Source: Bradyrhizobium barranii subsp. barranii (GTDB lineage: Bacteria > Pseudomonadota > Alphaproteobacteria > Rhizobiales > Xanthobacteraceae). Taken from it: 64,000 nucleotides of DNA. A model generated the notes under the pieces. It saw nothing but the letters and a program-made list of their open reading frames with translations. It was not told where the DNA came from and searched no databases. The number at the start of each line of letters is the position of its first letter. Position 1 is the stretch's first letter. Made by a program: the position numbers and the translations under genes. Location: assembly GCF_017565645.3 (NCBI RefSeq), contig NZ_CP086136.1:8167501-8231500 (forward strand). The letters are read 5' to 3'. Below are positions 40,689-48,632 of this stretch, piece by piece.

Positions 40689-40966
40689 GGCGCTGCTCCC
40701 TGTGAGAGAGGGCGGGAGCGCAACCGGCGTTCTCATCACCGATAACAGCCAATGTCCTCGCGGTGACCCCCTGAGTGTCCGATATCGGACCAAGAAAAGC
40801 GAGTCCCAAATACTTCGCCGCGGCCAGGAACGAAGTCTCGCCCTAGACTTTGCCCTATGTAGAGGGTTTTTCCCGTCGTGAGTTTCCCCGACCTGTAGCG
40901 TCGCTGTGACGGAAATCGGACCGACAGGCTGACCTAAAGTTCCCTATACAAGCTATTCCCGCTTGC

Positions 40967-41737
40967 GTGCTCTCGGAGCGCATCCGTCCCGCGGAGATCG
41001 GCCCGACCGACCGGGCGGGAGCCGCATTGGCCAAAAACAGCGCTTCGGCGAAACATACCAACAATCTTCTCGGATCTTTGCCGCACGCTCAATTTAGTTT
41101 GCTCTCACCTTACATGGTCGTCGAGCAACTCGACCAGGGTGTAATCCTCATCGAAGCCGGAGACGAGACCGAAAACGTCTACTTCCCACACCTGGGCATG
41201 CTCTCGCTGCTAGCCGTCTTGAAGGACGGCAGGGCGATCGAAACCGCGACCGTTGGCCGGGAAGGCGTTGTTGGAGCCATGGCCGGACTTGGCGCGCATA
41301 TTTCTCTTGTTCGGGTCGTTGTGCAGCTCAAAGCCGAGGTGACAAGAATTCCGGCAAGCCGATTTCGCAAGGCAACGGGAGAAAGCACCACACTGCGAAA
41401 CCTCTGCGTAGGCTACAACGAAATCCTGTTATCTCAAGCCCGGATCAATGTCGCTTGCAATGCCGTTCATGTCATTGAAGCGCGCTTCTGCCGATGGCTC
41501 CTCCAAACGGCTGACACCGCAGGAAGCAACACCATTAATCTAACCCAACAGTTCCTGGCCGAGATGCTGGGCGTGCGGCGCACCTCGGTCACAGAGGTCG
41601 CAAGAAAAATACAGAACACCGGCGCCATTCACTACGCCCGTGGAGAAATCAGCATCCTCGATCGGCAGATTCTCGCACGTTTATCTTGCGAATGTTACAC
41701 GACGCTGGTGGAGCAATCGAAGAGTTTGAGCAGATAG
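40967..41737 (+). CDS. Crp/Fnr-family transcriptional regulator
   Basis: 256 residues from GTG 40967. The N-terminal cyclic-nucleotide-binding-type beta-roll (residues ~40-150: VVEQLDQGVILIEAGDETEN, then YFPHLGMLSLLAVLKDGRAI, VGREGVVGAMAGLG) lacks the cysteine set of Fnr and the full cAMP-binding arginine motif, so another signal or none is likely. The C-terminal winged HTH (~165-256) reads LTQQFLAEMLGVRRTSVTEV, then ARKIQNTGAIHYARGEISIL. A fragment of the same gene is at 21714-21972. Confidence 0.9.
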   Translation: MLSERIRPAEIGPTDRAGAALAKNSASAKHTNNLLGSLPHAQFSLLSPYMVVEQLDQGVILIEAGDETENVYFPHLGMLSLLAVLKDGRAIETATVGREGVVGAMAGLGAHISLVRVVVQLKAEVTRIPASRFRKATGESTTLRNLCVGYNEILLSQARINVACNAVHVIEARFCRWLLQTADTAGSNTINLTQQFLAEMLGVRRTSVTEVARKIQNTGAIHYARGEISILDRQILARLSCECYTTLVEQSKSLSR

Positions 41738-41765
41738 CCGCCACCTTCGAAGCCGCGCGCGAGGC
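41734..41765 (+). repeat. 32-bp fragment of the 14.6/38.0 kb gene fused after the Crp stop
   Basis: From ATAG of the Crp stop, the sequence continues CCGCCACCTTCGAAGCCGCG, then CGCGAGGC, which equals the interior of the gene copies at ~14797 and 38097-38125. In those genes the match also begins at an ATAG (GGCATAG), pointing to joining at a four-base microhomology. Confidence 0.7.
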
Positions 41766-41804
41766 CCGATGCCTTCGTCGCGCGACTGCGTCCACAGAAA
41801 GCAC

Positions 41805-42053
41805 CTAAGTGGGGTTGATTTCAGCGGTTAGCGTGAGGGTGAGCAAAGTTCGACCTTCCTTGGGCGAAGGGCCGTCCGTGACCTTCAACTCCCATGGTAT
41901 CCCCTTCCACATGTCGGTGGGATGCTCAGACGTCAGGACATTACCTGCGTACTTCACTGCCTCAAGTTTCGCTGCCTCGGTGTCGGCCACTTCAACGCCG
42001 ACGTCATCGATAAGCATTTTTCCGTTCAAAATATGGAAGTAGTAGCGCGGCAT
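41805..42053 (-). CDS. DUF6894-family protein
   Basis: 82 residues starting MPRYYFHILNGKMLIDDVGV, then EVADTEAAKLEAVKYAGNVL: the DUF6894 pattern (RYYFHxxxGxxxxxDxxGxExxxxxxA). The C-terminus WELKVTDGPSPKEGRTLLTL, then TLTAEINPT is typical. Soluble, very common in Bradyrhizobium, function unknown. GGAGGAGCG precedes the ATG. Confidence 0.88.
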   Translation of the reverse strand: MPRYYFHILNGKMLIDDVGVEVADTEAAKLEAVKYAGNVLTSEHPTDMWKGIPWELKVTDGPSPKEGRTLLTLTLTAEINPT

Positions 42054-42850
42054 AGACGCTCCTCCGTTTGGGCGGGAGCGCGGTCGTGTCTCTCAGTCAG
42101 GGGTTGCCTTGATCGGTCCCGGTGATAGAGGGACAAGAGCAGCTACAGGGTGGCGTTCCTAATTAGGCCACCGCGCTCGGAAAGCAAATACCGAGACAGA
42201 AGAGCTCGCCGACCAGCTCGCCGAACGGCTCAACGAGCATGCGCACCAAGAAGAGCACGATCGCTGGTCCGCTTGAGAAGTAAGCGCCACCCCGCGTTGA
42301 GCGGCAGCTCCGTTAGCGCACGTTTAAGGTGGTCCCCGCTCGCGCTGAGCCCTCGAGCGCTCTGTGCCGGCCCAGACAACACTGGTCAACTATTCCTGGG
42401 AAAGCATTTCGCGGAAAATCGACACTTGAGCACGCCTCTCCAGCGAAAAGGCCCAGTCTCGATCGCGACCTCCCGGCCAGGACGTCGTTCGTTGAACTCA
42501 AACCCGTCCCAAAGCCCGCGCTCCTCGCGGTACAGGGAGTATGCCCGGTAACAACCACAAGGCTCCTGGCTTAGGTGGGAAGCGAATTTGCTCGAACGCA
42601 TTTCCGCCAGCCGCGGCAGAATGTCTCGATTTGAGCTGCGATAACTTTAACAAGGCAGGCAGTGCCGCCGATCGTATCGGATCGCTTGTGCCCGCCCGCG
42701 CAAGCGCGAGTCCTGCGAGATCCTACGATCGGACGCGACATTCCCCGAGCTCCCCTCTCGGCACGCCACCGCTGCTCCGACTTTTTCACGTACCAAAGTC
42801 TTGCGCGCAGCGGAGAGTTTGGCCGGCGGCGCGTCACCCTTGTTCAGTTA
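42054..42850. other. Long intergenic stretch with possible gene debris
   Basis: Around 42185-42275 a plus-strand frame without start reads ETEELADQLAERLNEHAHQE, then EHDRWSA and stop, a plausible gene end. The remaining ~550 bases hold only overlapping frames on both strands with no start signals or domains. Confidence 0.4.
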
Positions 42851-42875
42851 GGAACGATTCAACAAAGCGTGTGTT
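42851..42875 (+). promoter_or_regulatory. EcfG-type promoter for the four-gene envelope operon
   Basis: GGAAC-N16-TGTT; the -10 ends 52 bases before the ATG at 42928. Confidence 0.6.
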
Positions 42876-42927
42876 CGTCCTTAGATCCAAGAAATGAAGC
42901 ACAAGAATAAAGCAAGAGGGTGAAGCG

Positions 42928-43890
42928 ATGGCGCGATCAGTGGAGGAGTTGAGGCATGAGTCCGAACGCAGCCGCGCAGAGCTGGCAGCTACGGTAGGGC
43001 GACTAAGAGACCAGATATCGGACACCGCCGAGGACATCCGCCACAAGGTCTCGCCGCAGCACATTAAATCCGAAGTCTCCGAATATGTCAGCCACAAGAC
43101 CCAAAGCTGGATTGAAGGGCTCAAGCAGCAGATCATGAGCAATCCCATGCGCGCAGTGGCCGCGGGCGCTGCGGTAGGAATTCCGCTGCTGCGATTGGCG
43201 CGAGGTGTCCCGTTGCCACTTCTGATGATCGGCGCCGGGCTTGCCCTGACCTCGAAGACAGTGCGTGATCGCGCTGCGGACGCTTCCGGTCCGGCAATGG
43301 ATAGAGCGGGAGAAATGCTCGAGGAGTTGACGGAGGGTGCCCGGGCCATGCAGGGCGACGCCACAGAAAAGCTATCCTCCGCTCGAAGCCGAGCCGCTGG
43401 CATGGCTGAAGACGCACAAGATCGGGCCGTCGGCCTTGCGGATGATCTGCGGACAGGCGCAACAAAGGCTGCCAGTTTTGCAGGTGAAAAACTCAAGAGT
43501 GGCATCGACGCAGCCAAGGATGCGGCGACGAACGCGCCTGACCAGGCCCGTCAGACCATCGGCGACAATGCTGCTCTGATCGGAGGCTTGGGCATCGCGA
43601 TCGGCGCTATCATCGCTGCGGCTCTTCCCGAGACCAAGGTTGAAGGCAAGGTGATGGGTCGGGCCAGCGATGGCGTGAAGCAGGCTGCGGCCGCTGCGGC
43701 CCAATCCGGATTCGAGGCAGCGAAAGAGACAACCACGTCGGCAGCCGACGCGGCGGCGCAAAAGGTCGCCGAGGCCGATCTCGGCACCCACGCCAGTCGT
43801 ATGACGCAGGATGTCGCGGGCATTCTGAAAGAGGCTGCGGACGACGTCGTCAAAGCCGCCTTTAGCCCCTCCCAAAACACCAACACCTGA
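42928..43890 (+). CDS. DUF3618-domain protein
   Basis: 320 residues. The N-terminal MARSVEELRHESERSRAELA, then ATVGRLRDQISDTAEDIRHK is the DUF3618 domain. A hydrophobic region follows (NPMRAVAAGAAVGIPLLRLA and VPLPLLMIGAGLALTS), then a long Ala/Lys/Asp helical stretch (apolipoprotein-like repeats, AKDAATNAPDQARQTI) and a second hydrophobic segment (ALIGGLGIAIGAIIAAALP). Probably membrane-attached with long amphipathic helices. It is the first gene of a tightly packed operon. Confidence 0.88.
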   Translation: MARSVEELRHESERSRAELAATVGRLRDQISDTAEDIRHKVSPQHIKSEVSEYVSHKTQSWIEGLKQQIMSNPMRAVAAGAAVGIPLLRLARGVPLPLLMIGAGLALTSKTVRDRAADASGPAMDRAGEMLEELTEGARAMQGDATEKLSSARSRAAGMAEDAQDRAVGLADDLRTGATKAASFAGEKLKSGIDAAKDAATNAPDQARQTIGDNAALIGGLGIAIGAIIAAALPETKVEGKVMGRASDGVKQAAAAAAQSGFEAAKETTTSAADAAAQKVAEADLGTHASRMTQDVAGILKEAADDVVKAAFSPSQNTNT

Positions 43891-43901
43891 AGGAAACCAT
43901 C

Positions 43902-44582
43902 ATGAACGATGTGGACCCGAACAACATTACGCAGTTCGCGCCTAACCGAGACAAGGGCCCCTCGAAGGATCTGAAGGAACAGATCGGTGAAGCCGGTGCA
44001 GAGATGAAGCAGCGCGCTGGCGATGCCTTTCAGGCAACGGCCGATCTCGCGCGGGACAAATTCAGCGAAGCGGCGGATGCAGCAAAAGGGGTGACGGAAG
44101 GGACTGTGGACCAGATCCAGAGCCAGGCCCGCGAGCAGCAGCGGACGGGCGCCGATTTCGTTGAGCGCCTCGCAGGCAACATGCGTGAAGCCGGCCGAGC
44201 ATTCGAGAGCGACGTACCGTTCGCTGCACGCGGCATCGGTTCTGCTGCCGACTATGTCGAAGAAGCCGCCCAGAAGATCCGCGATGGCAGCTTCCGGGAT
44301 CTCGTAGAAGGCGCAACTGATTTCGCCAAGCGTCAGCCCGCGGCCTTTCTCGGAATATCAGTGCTGGCAGGCTTCGCAGCGGTCCGCTTCCTAAAAGCAT
44401 CCGGCGAGCAATCGTCATCATCAAAGCGGAGTGGCACAGCGGACAAATCGTCGTCGGAAGACGCTCATAAGTCCCGTGACGCCCCGTTCTCGGCGAGAGA
44501 AGAAACTTGGCCTCAAGGTTCCGCGCGGCCCGGTCCGAGTTCGCAACAGACGTCATCCTCACAGGGCAACACCGTACCATGA
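43902..44582 (+). CDS. Nutrient-deprivation-induced-type protein
   Basis: 226 residues, hydrophilic helical N-half (LKEQIGEAGAEMKQRAGDAF, then QATADLARDKFSEAADAAKG), a membrane helix near residues 145-165 (PAAFLGISVLAGFAAVRFLK) and a Ser-rich C-terminal tail. Resembles the 'nutrient deprivation-induced protein' of rhizobia. Eleven bases after the DUF3618 gene; its stop overlaps the next start as ATGA. Confidence 0.83.
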   Translation: MNDVDPNNITQFAPNRDKGPSKDLKEQIGEAGAEMKQRAGDAFQATADLARDKFSEAADAAKGVTEGTVDQIQSQAREQQRTGADFVERLAGNMREAGRAFESDVPFAARGIGSAADYVEEAAQKIRDGSFRDLVEGATDFAKRQPAAFLGISVLAGFAAVRFLKASGEQSSSSKRSGTADKSSSEDAHKSRDAPFSAREETWPQGSARPGPSSQQTSSSQGNTVP

Positions 44583-44995
44583 GCATCGAGCACGATATCA
44601 AAACCAGCCGGGGCGAGTTTCGGGCCATCTCGACGCTGCTGGGCGATACCATGTCGCAGTTTGCCAAGCTCTTCCAGAACGAAATAGACTTGGCCAAGGC
44701 GGAGGTTGGCGACAAGCTTCAGAAACTCGGTGGCGCGCTGGGTTTGATTGCAGGTGGTGCCGTTCTGGTGATTCCGGCGATCGTCATGGCACTGTTTGCC
44801 CTGTCCGCGGCGTTGGTCTCCGCAGGATGGTCACAACCGGTATCGTATCTCACATCGGCGTTCATAGCGGCGGTAATCGCTGCCGTGCTCTTTGCAGTCG
44901 GCATCAAACGACTTGATATGCGCAATCTGGCACCTCAAGAAACGATCGGCCAGCTTGAAAAGGATAAGGACACCATGAAAGGAATGGTGCGATGA
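44579..44995 (+). CDS. Holin-X-like (DUF1469) membrane protein
   Basis: 138 residues from ATG 44579. A cytoplasmic helix (LLGDTMSQFAKLFQNEIDLA, then KAEVGDKLQKLG) precedes two membrane helices (GLIAGGAVLVIPAIVMALFA and YLTSAFIAAVIAAVLFAVGI). This is the phage-holin-superfamily/DUF1469 arrangement found in non-phage envelope operons. Start and stop overlap both neighbours (ATGA), so translation is coupled. Confidence 0.87.
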   Translation: MSIEHDIKTSRGEFRAISTLLGDTMSQFAKLFQNEIDLAKAEVGDKLQKLGGALGLIAGGAVLVIPAIVMALFALSAALVSAGWSQPVSYLTSAFIAAVIAAVLFAVGIKRLDMRNLAPQETIGQLEKDKDTMKGMVR

Positions 44996-45735
44996 GCAAC
45001 ACAAAGAGCGGTTTTATCGACAATTTGGTGACGGCGGCCCGGGAAAACCCCCTTGCCGCTGCGCTTATCGGAGGTGGAGCGCTTTGGCTGGTGGCTGGCG
45101 ACCAGAAGCTGAAGACCGCGACCCGCTCGGCTGTGGATGCAGTTTCACCCGTGGCCGATGCTGGGACGAGTCCTCTCAGGTCGGCAGCGTCGGCTATTAA
45201 GCAGACTGTGGCGCCTCCAACGGCACCTGAAATGGACGACGAGGGATCGCTGGGCGTCGGCGAAACTTTGCGCGGCGCCACCGCAGCGGATTCCGATGCA
45301 GTCTCAGGAGCTGCCGACAGCGTTCAGGATCGGTTCGACGATGGCGTCGCCTTCTTGCAGGAGAACTTTGGCAAGCTCGGCAATGCGCTTCCAGGTAAGG
45401 AAGCACTCACCGGTGCGCAATCGTCACTAACTGAGTTGCTTGAAAGACAACCCCTAGTGCTTGGGATTGTGGGCATGGCGATCGGGGCAGCAGTCGCAGG
45501 CGCGTTTCGCGCTTCCGAAATTGAGAACGAATATATCGGCAAAGTCGCCGACGAAATGAAGGCCGACCTTAATCGTCGCGCCGGCGCGGTATCGCAGGCC
45601 TTGCGTGAAGCCTCAGATACAGTGATCGCAGAAGTCGGCGACAAAGGTGCCGAAGCCCTGGATAGGGTAAAGCAAACCGGCATGGATGCCGCCGAGGCAG
45701 CCACCGCCAAAGTAAGGTCCCCCCTACCCGGCTAA
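44992..45735 (+). CDS. DUF3618-operon partner protein with two membrane segments
   Basis: 247 residues: NPLAAALIGGGALWLVAGDQ at the start, an acidic middle, a second hydrophobic segment (PLVLGIVGMAIGAAVAGAFR) and an amphipathic C-terminus (VADEMKADLNRRAGAVSQAL, then REASDTVIAEVGDKG). It mirrors the layout of the first operon protein without the DUF3618 signature. Last gene of the operon. Confidence 0.83.
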   Translation: MSNTKSGFIDNLVTAARENPLAAALIGGGALWLVAGDQKLKTATRSAVDAVSPVADAGTSPLRSAASAIKQTVAPPTAPEMDDEGSLGVGETLRGATAADSDAVSGAADSVQDRFDDGVAFLQENFGKLGNALPGKEALTGAQSSLTELLERQPLVLGIVGMAIGAAVAGAFRASEIENEYIGKVADEMKADLNRRAGAVSQALREASDTVIAEVGDKGAEALDRVKQTGMDAAEAATAKVRSPLPG

Positions 45736-45778
45736 GGTTGCGGAATGAACGGAGCTCGCCTTGATGCCCCCACTTTCA

Positions 45779-46042
45779 TCAGATTGGTCTTCGTTGTCTG
45801 CCGACCACAAAGCCATAGACAAATAGCACGATGACCGCGCCGACCACGGCGCCTATCAACCCTGCGCCTTCGCCAGGACGATACCAGCCAAGGGCTTGCC
45901 CAAGGTAAGTCGCAACGAAGGCACCAACGATCCCAAGGATGGTCGTTAGGATGAACCCGGCTGGTTCGTTGTCCCCCGGCATGATGAACTTGGCTATCAC
46001 CCCGGCGATGAAGCCAATAACGATGGTCCAAAGAATGCTCAT
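45779..46042 (-). CDS. glsB: GlsB/YeaQ/YmgE-family membrane protein, copy 2
   Basis: 87 residues, three hydrophobic segments with the PGDNEP and GWYRPGEGAG loops. It differs from 32298-32561 at only a handful of positions (for example ILWTIVIGF versus IIWTIIIGF; VVGRQRRPI at the end). It follows yidB copy 2 by 34 bases. Confidence 0.92.
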   Translation of the reverse strand: MSILWTIVIGFIAGVIAKFIMPGDNEPAGFILTTILGIVGAFVATYLGQALGWYRPGEGAGLIGAVVGAVIVLFVYGFVVGRQRRPI

Positions 46043-46076
46043 TCTTCATTCCTTTCAAAAGCGACGTGGCGGCAGT

Positions 46077-46529
46077 TCAATTGGGTAGGCGTCCCTCCGG
46101 CGTATATTTGTCGACTGCTGAGGGGAGCTCCCGGGATAGCCTTGCGAGAATCTCCTCTTGAGAAAGCCCGGTCTCCAGTTCAAGCTTTTCCAACACGTCT
46201 GGGCCTATTGCTTCCCTCAGCTGCGGAGGCGAAATGTTCTTATTGGGCCCTGCGCTGATCCAGGACTGAGCTACGTCACCGCGGCCATTTTGATTGAATT
46301 TCTCCAGCAGCTCGCCGATCCCTCCTTGAAGCAGTCCGCTGACTCCGGCCCCGCTGAGCATGCCCGTAAGATTGCTGAGCAGCCCACCAAGCGGCTGTTG
46401 AGAACTACGGGGCTCTAACGCCCCCGCTCCCGAGCCCTTTAGCAACTCCGCCAGCTTGTCTCGATTCTGATATCCGGCAATGGCGAGCAGTCCTAAAAGC
46501 GCAGTCATGGACGGCATTCCGCGGGTCAT
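46077..46529 (-). CDS. yidB: YidB-family (DUF937) protein, copy 2
   Basis: 150 residues from ATG 46529: MTRGMPSMTALLGLLAIAGY, then GLLSNLTGMLSGAGVSGLLQ, GGIGELLEKFNQNGRGDVAQ and PPQLREAIGPDVLEKLELET. Same architecture as 31824-32288, about 65-70% identical by eye, thus an older or faster-diverging duplicate than its glsB neighbour. Confidence 0.9.
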   Translation of the reverse strand: MTRGMPSMTALLGLLAIAGYQNRDKLAELLKGSGAGALEPRSSQQPLGGLLSNLTGMLSGAGVSGLLQGGIGELLEKFNQNGRGDVAQSWISAGPNKNISPPQLREAIGPDVLEKLELETGLSQEEILARLSRELPSAVDKYTPEGRLPN

Positions 46530-46561
46530 TTTGCAACTCCGTGATAAGGTTAGACAGCTCG

Positions 46562-46586
46562 AACTCTGACGCATCGGTTCTGTTCC
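46562..46586 (-). promoter_or_regulatory. EcfG-like promoter for yidB-glsB copy 2
   Basis: Minus strand GGAAC-N16-AGTT (one mismatch in -10), ending 32 bases before ATG 46529. Confidence 0.45.
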
Positions 46587-46754
46587 TAGGCACGCGAACG
46601 CAGCCTACCGCCCGGAAGTCTTAGGCCGAAGCCGCCTTAGTCGATGGGAGAACAGAAGCGCAGGTCATCTCTGAGGGTTGTATGCGGGGGCCGTCATGGC
46701 CGTTAGATGTTCCAACGTTCTGGGGCCAATGTCGATGATTCTCGCGCTTCAACC

Positions 46755-47147
46755 TTATCTCGACAATTCCCTGCGAACTGCTGCGGCGGAGTTTCCGATG
46801 CCTCGCTTTGGGTTCTTCGCGATGCTGGAAAGGCTTCCGTTCGTGAACAACTCTGCACAGTACTCAACACGCACACCCTTACGCTTGCACAAGAACTCAT
46901 AATACGCGCTCTCATCAATGTCCTGGAAGCGCCCCCAACGGCTGACGTCGTAAACGAGTATGCCGCCAAAGTCCGCGCGCCCACACTGAACGTCGTCGAT
47001 CCGATCTAAAAGACCCTTCCTATTCTTGATTTGAAGTCCGCTTTTGGCGGCGATTGCCGCCAATCTGAGGCCCGATTGACTATAACTGATAGTCGGTCGA
47101 CATCCTAAGTACTGCGCTGCACGGCGTGCTCGCTGTACCTTTGGCAA
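46755..47147 (-). pseudogene. Serine recombinase N-terminal domain, damaged
   Basis: RIDDVQCGRADFGGILVYDV, then SRWGRFQDIDESAYYEFLCK and RKGVRVEYCAELFTNGSLSS is the resolvase fold of large serine recombinases. The region that should carry the catalytic serine (RMSTxxQxxS) is garbled and shortened (YLGCRPTISYSQSGLR), and the C-terminal DNA-binding and zinc-ribbon parts are absent. It is a remnant of a mobile-element recombinase. Confidence 0.68.
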
Positions 47148-47426
47148 CTAGCTCTTGTGCTGAACCAGCGAGCACCGCGAACGCGCACGTAGCCGTGCGC
47201 CGGTCGGCCCACGACTGGTTGTTCCGTCCATTTCACCGCTTCATCCATCAATGAACTCCTCGCCCTCCACGCCGAGGAAAGACAACCGCTGTGTAACCCT
47301 ACGATCCTATGCGCCGATACGGCGACGGCAGAATATATGGATCCTCTGGCTTTCCTCTACTAGACGGCGAGCACGAGAAGCAGGGCCACCACCAACCTCT
47401 CGCGCTCGGCCTGGGAGTTTTTCCGC
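47148..47426. other. Intergenic stretch beside the recombinase remnant
   Basis: No gene or repeat boundary was recognised. Confidence 0.4.
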
Positions 47427-47729
47427 CTAGCAATCATTGTCGCGGGCGCCGGTGGTCGTCTTCGACTGTTCAGCTGCCGTCGGCTGGCTTTGCATCTGGC
47501 GCTGGGCGTCCTGCGACGAGGTTGCGGTGTTCTCGCTCGACTTGCTCATGGCAGAAGTTGGCGGATGCTCCTTGGCGTTTGGCGAGGGGGTGCCCGTGCT
47601 CGTACTCGCTTGGCCCGTCGTGACGGGTCCAGAGCCGGCATCGCGGTTAGCTGTATTGCAAGGGCCGCCGAAAGCGATAGTTGAGCTGAAAGCCAAGACG
47701 GCGCCAACCAGCATTGATTTCGTAAGCAT
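47427..47729 (-). CDS. Small exported Ser/Thr/Gln-rich protein
   Basis: 100 residues: signal peptide MLTKSMLVGAVLAFSSTIAF, then GGPCNTANRDAG; the rest is low complexity (STSTGTPSPNAKEHPPTSAM, SQDAQRQMQSQPTAAEQSKT) ending RDNDC. Cysteines near both ends of the mature chain could close a loop. Exported disordered proteins of this style are frequent in Bradyrhizobium. AGGAGGAAA precedes the ATG. Confidence 0.78.
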   Translation of the reverse strand: MLTKSMLVGAVLAFSSTIAFGGPCNTANRDAGSGPVTTGQASTSTGTPSPNAKEHPPTSAMSKSSENTATSSQDAQRQMQSQPTAAEQSKTTTGARDNDC

Positions 47730-47751
47730 GACATTTCCTCCTGTTCGCCGG

Positions 47752-48495
47752 CTAATGCTTGGCGGAGCCAGGTTCCGCCATTTTACGATGCTGTTTTGCG
47801 AGCATCTCCGCGGGCGTCACATTTGCCACTGCAGACTGGACAACATCGCCCTCGCCTTTCACCATGGCGTCGAAGCCCTGGCGCGCGACCATGGCAGGAT
47901 CGTCTTTGTCCTCTGAGCCCACCTTGGTGTCGAGCATGTCGGCGCGCTTGAAAAACTCGGTCTCGGTCGCGCCCTGCATGAGGCAGGTCACGCTGATTTC
48001 GGTATCGCGAAGCTCCTCGCAAAGCGCAAACGACAGTGAATTCAGATAGGCCTTCGACGCGTTGTAAACGGCCTGGAAGCTGCCGGGCGTAAAGCCGGCA
48101 ATCGAGCCCGTGATTAAAATGCGCTCCTGATTACGCCGGCTCATGTCGTTTCCGAGCCTATGCAGCAAACAAGTCGTCCCGGTCACATTCGTGTCGATGA
48201 CATCGCGAATGCGGGCGAGGTCCTGATCGAGAAACGGATGCCCAAGTCCACGCCCGGCATTCGCCGTGAGCACGTCGATCGGACGGCCCCCGATGGCCGC
48301 GTGGAGCTTGTCGATGCCTTCCTGCTTGGCGAGGTCGAGGTGGAGCGCCTCGACGACCTCCGCGCCAGGCTCACGTCGCAGGTCGGCGGCCGCCTTTTCA
48401 ATTTCCACCTCGTCTGCGGCAATCCGAAGGTCATACCCTTCGCGCGCACATATGCGCGCAAACTGGTAACCGATTCCCGTCGATGCGCCGGTCAC
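47752..48495 (-). CDS. Short-chain dehydrogenase/reductase
   Basis: 247 residues from a GTG at 48495 that immediately precedes the cofactor motif TGASTGIG. Other SDR marks: NAGRGLG, ILITGSIAGF with the catalytic Ser, and YNASKAY (YxxxK). The reading frame extends upstream (ESRDGQAIV), so the first beta-strand probably belongs to the protein, but no ATG is found there. The true start is therefore uncertain. Substrate unknown. Confidence 0.82.
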   Translation of the reverse strand: MTGASTGIGYQFARICAREGYDLRIAADEVEIEKAAADLRREPGAEVVEALHLDLAKQEGIDKLHAAIGGRPIDVLTANAGRGLGHPFLDQDLARIRDVIDTNVTGTTCLLHRLGNDMSRRNQERILITGSIAGFTPGSFQAVYNASKAYLNSLSFALCEELRDTEISVTCLMQGATETEFFKRADMLDTKVGSEDKDDPAMVARQGFDAMVKGEGDVVQSAVANVTPAEMLAKQHRKMAEPGSAKH

Positions 48496-48632
48496 GATTG
48501 CCTGTCCATCTCGGCTCTCCGCTATCTCCCAAGTTACCTTTCCAATCGCGCTAGGCAGCCGCCGTTCCTAACGCGATAGGACTTCGAGACGCAAGCAAGC
48601 TTAGCCGTCATCATTCGCTTGGAGTTCCCTAG

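Larger units (their letters stand above)
39923..40800 (-). repeat. Tandem duplication of a family A gene with its upstream region
   Basis: Blocks 39923-40240 and 40485-40800 align: the coding parts are related, and upstream both carry GGCGCTGCTCC and GGCGTTCTCATCACCGATAA, then AGCCAA and GCGGTGA. The downstream partner genes differ (39732-39926 versus 40309-40488). Confidence 0.65.

Noticed and set aside
44579..44995. Prophage holin indicating a phage region
   Set aside because: The DUF1469/holin-X gene is embedded by overlaps in a non-phage envelope operon and no other phage gene is near.
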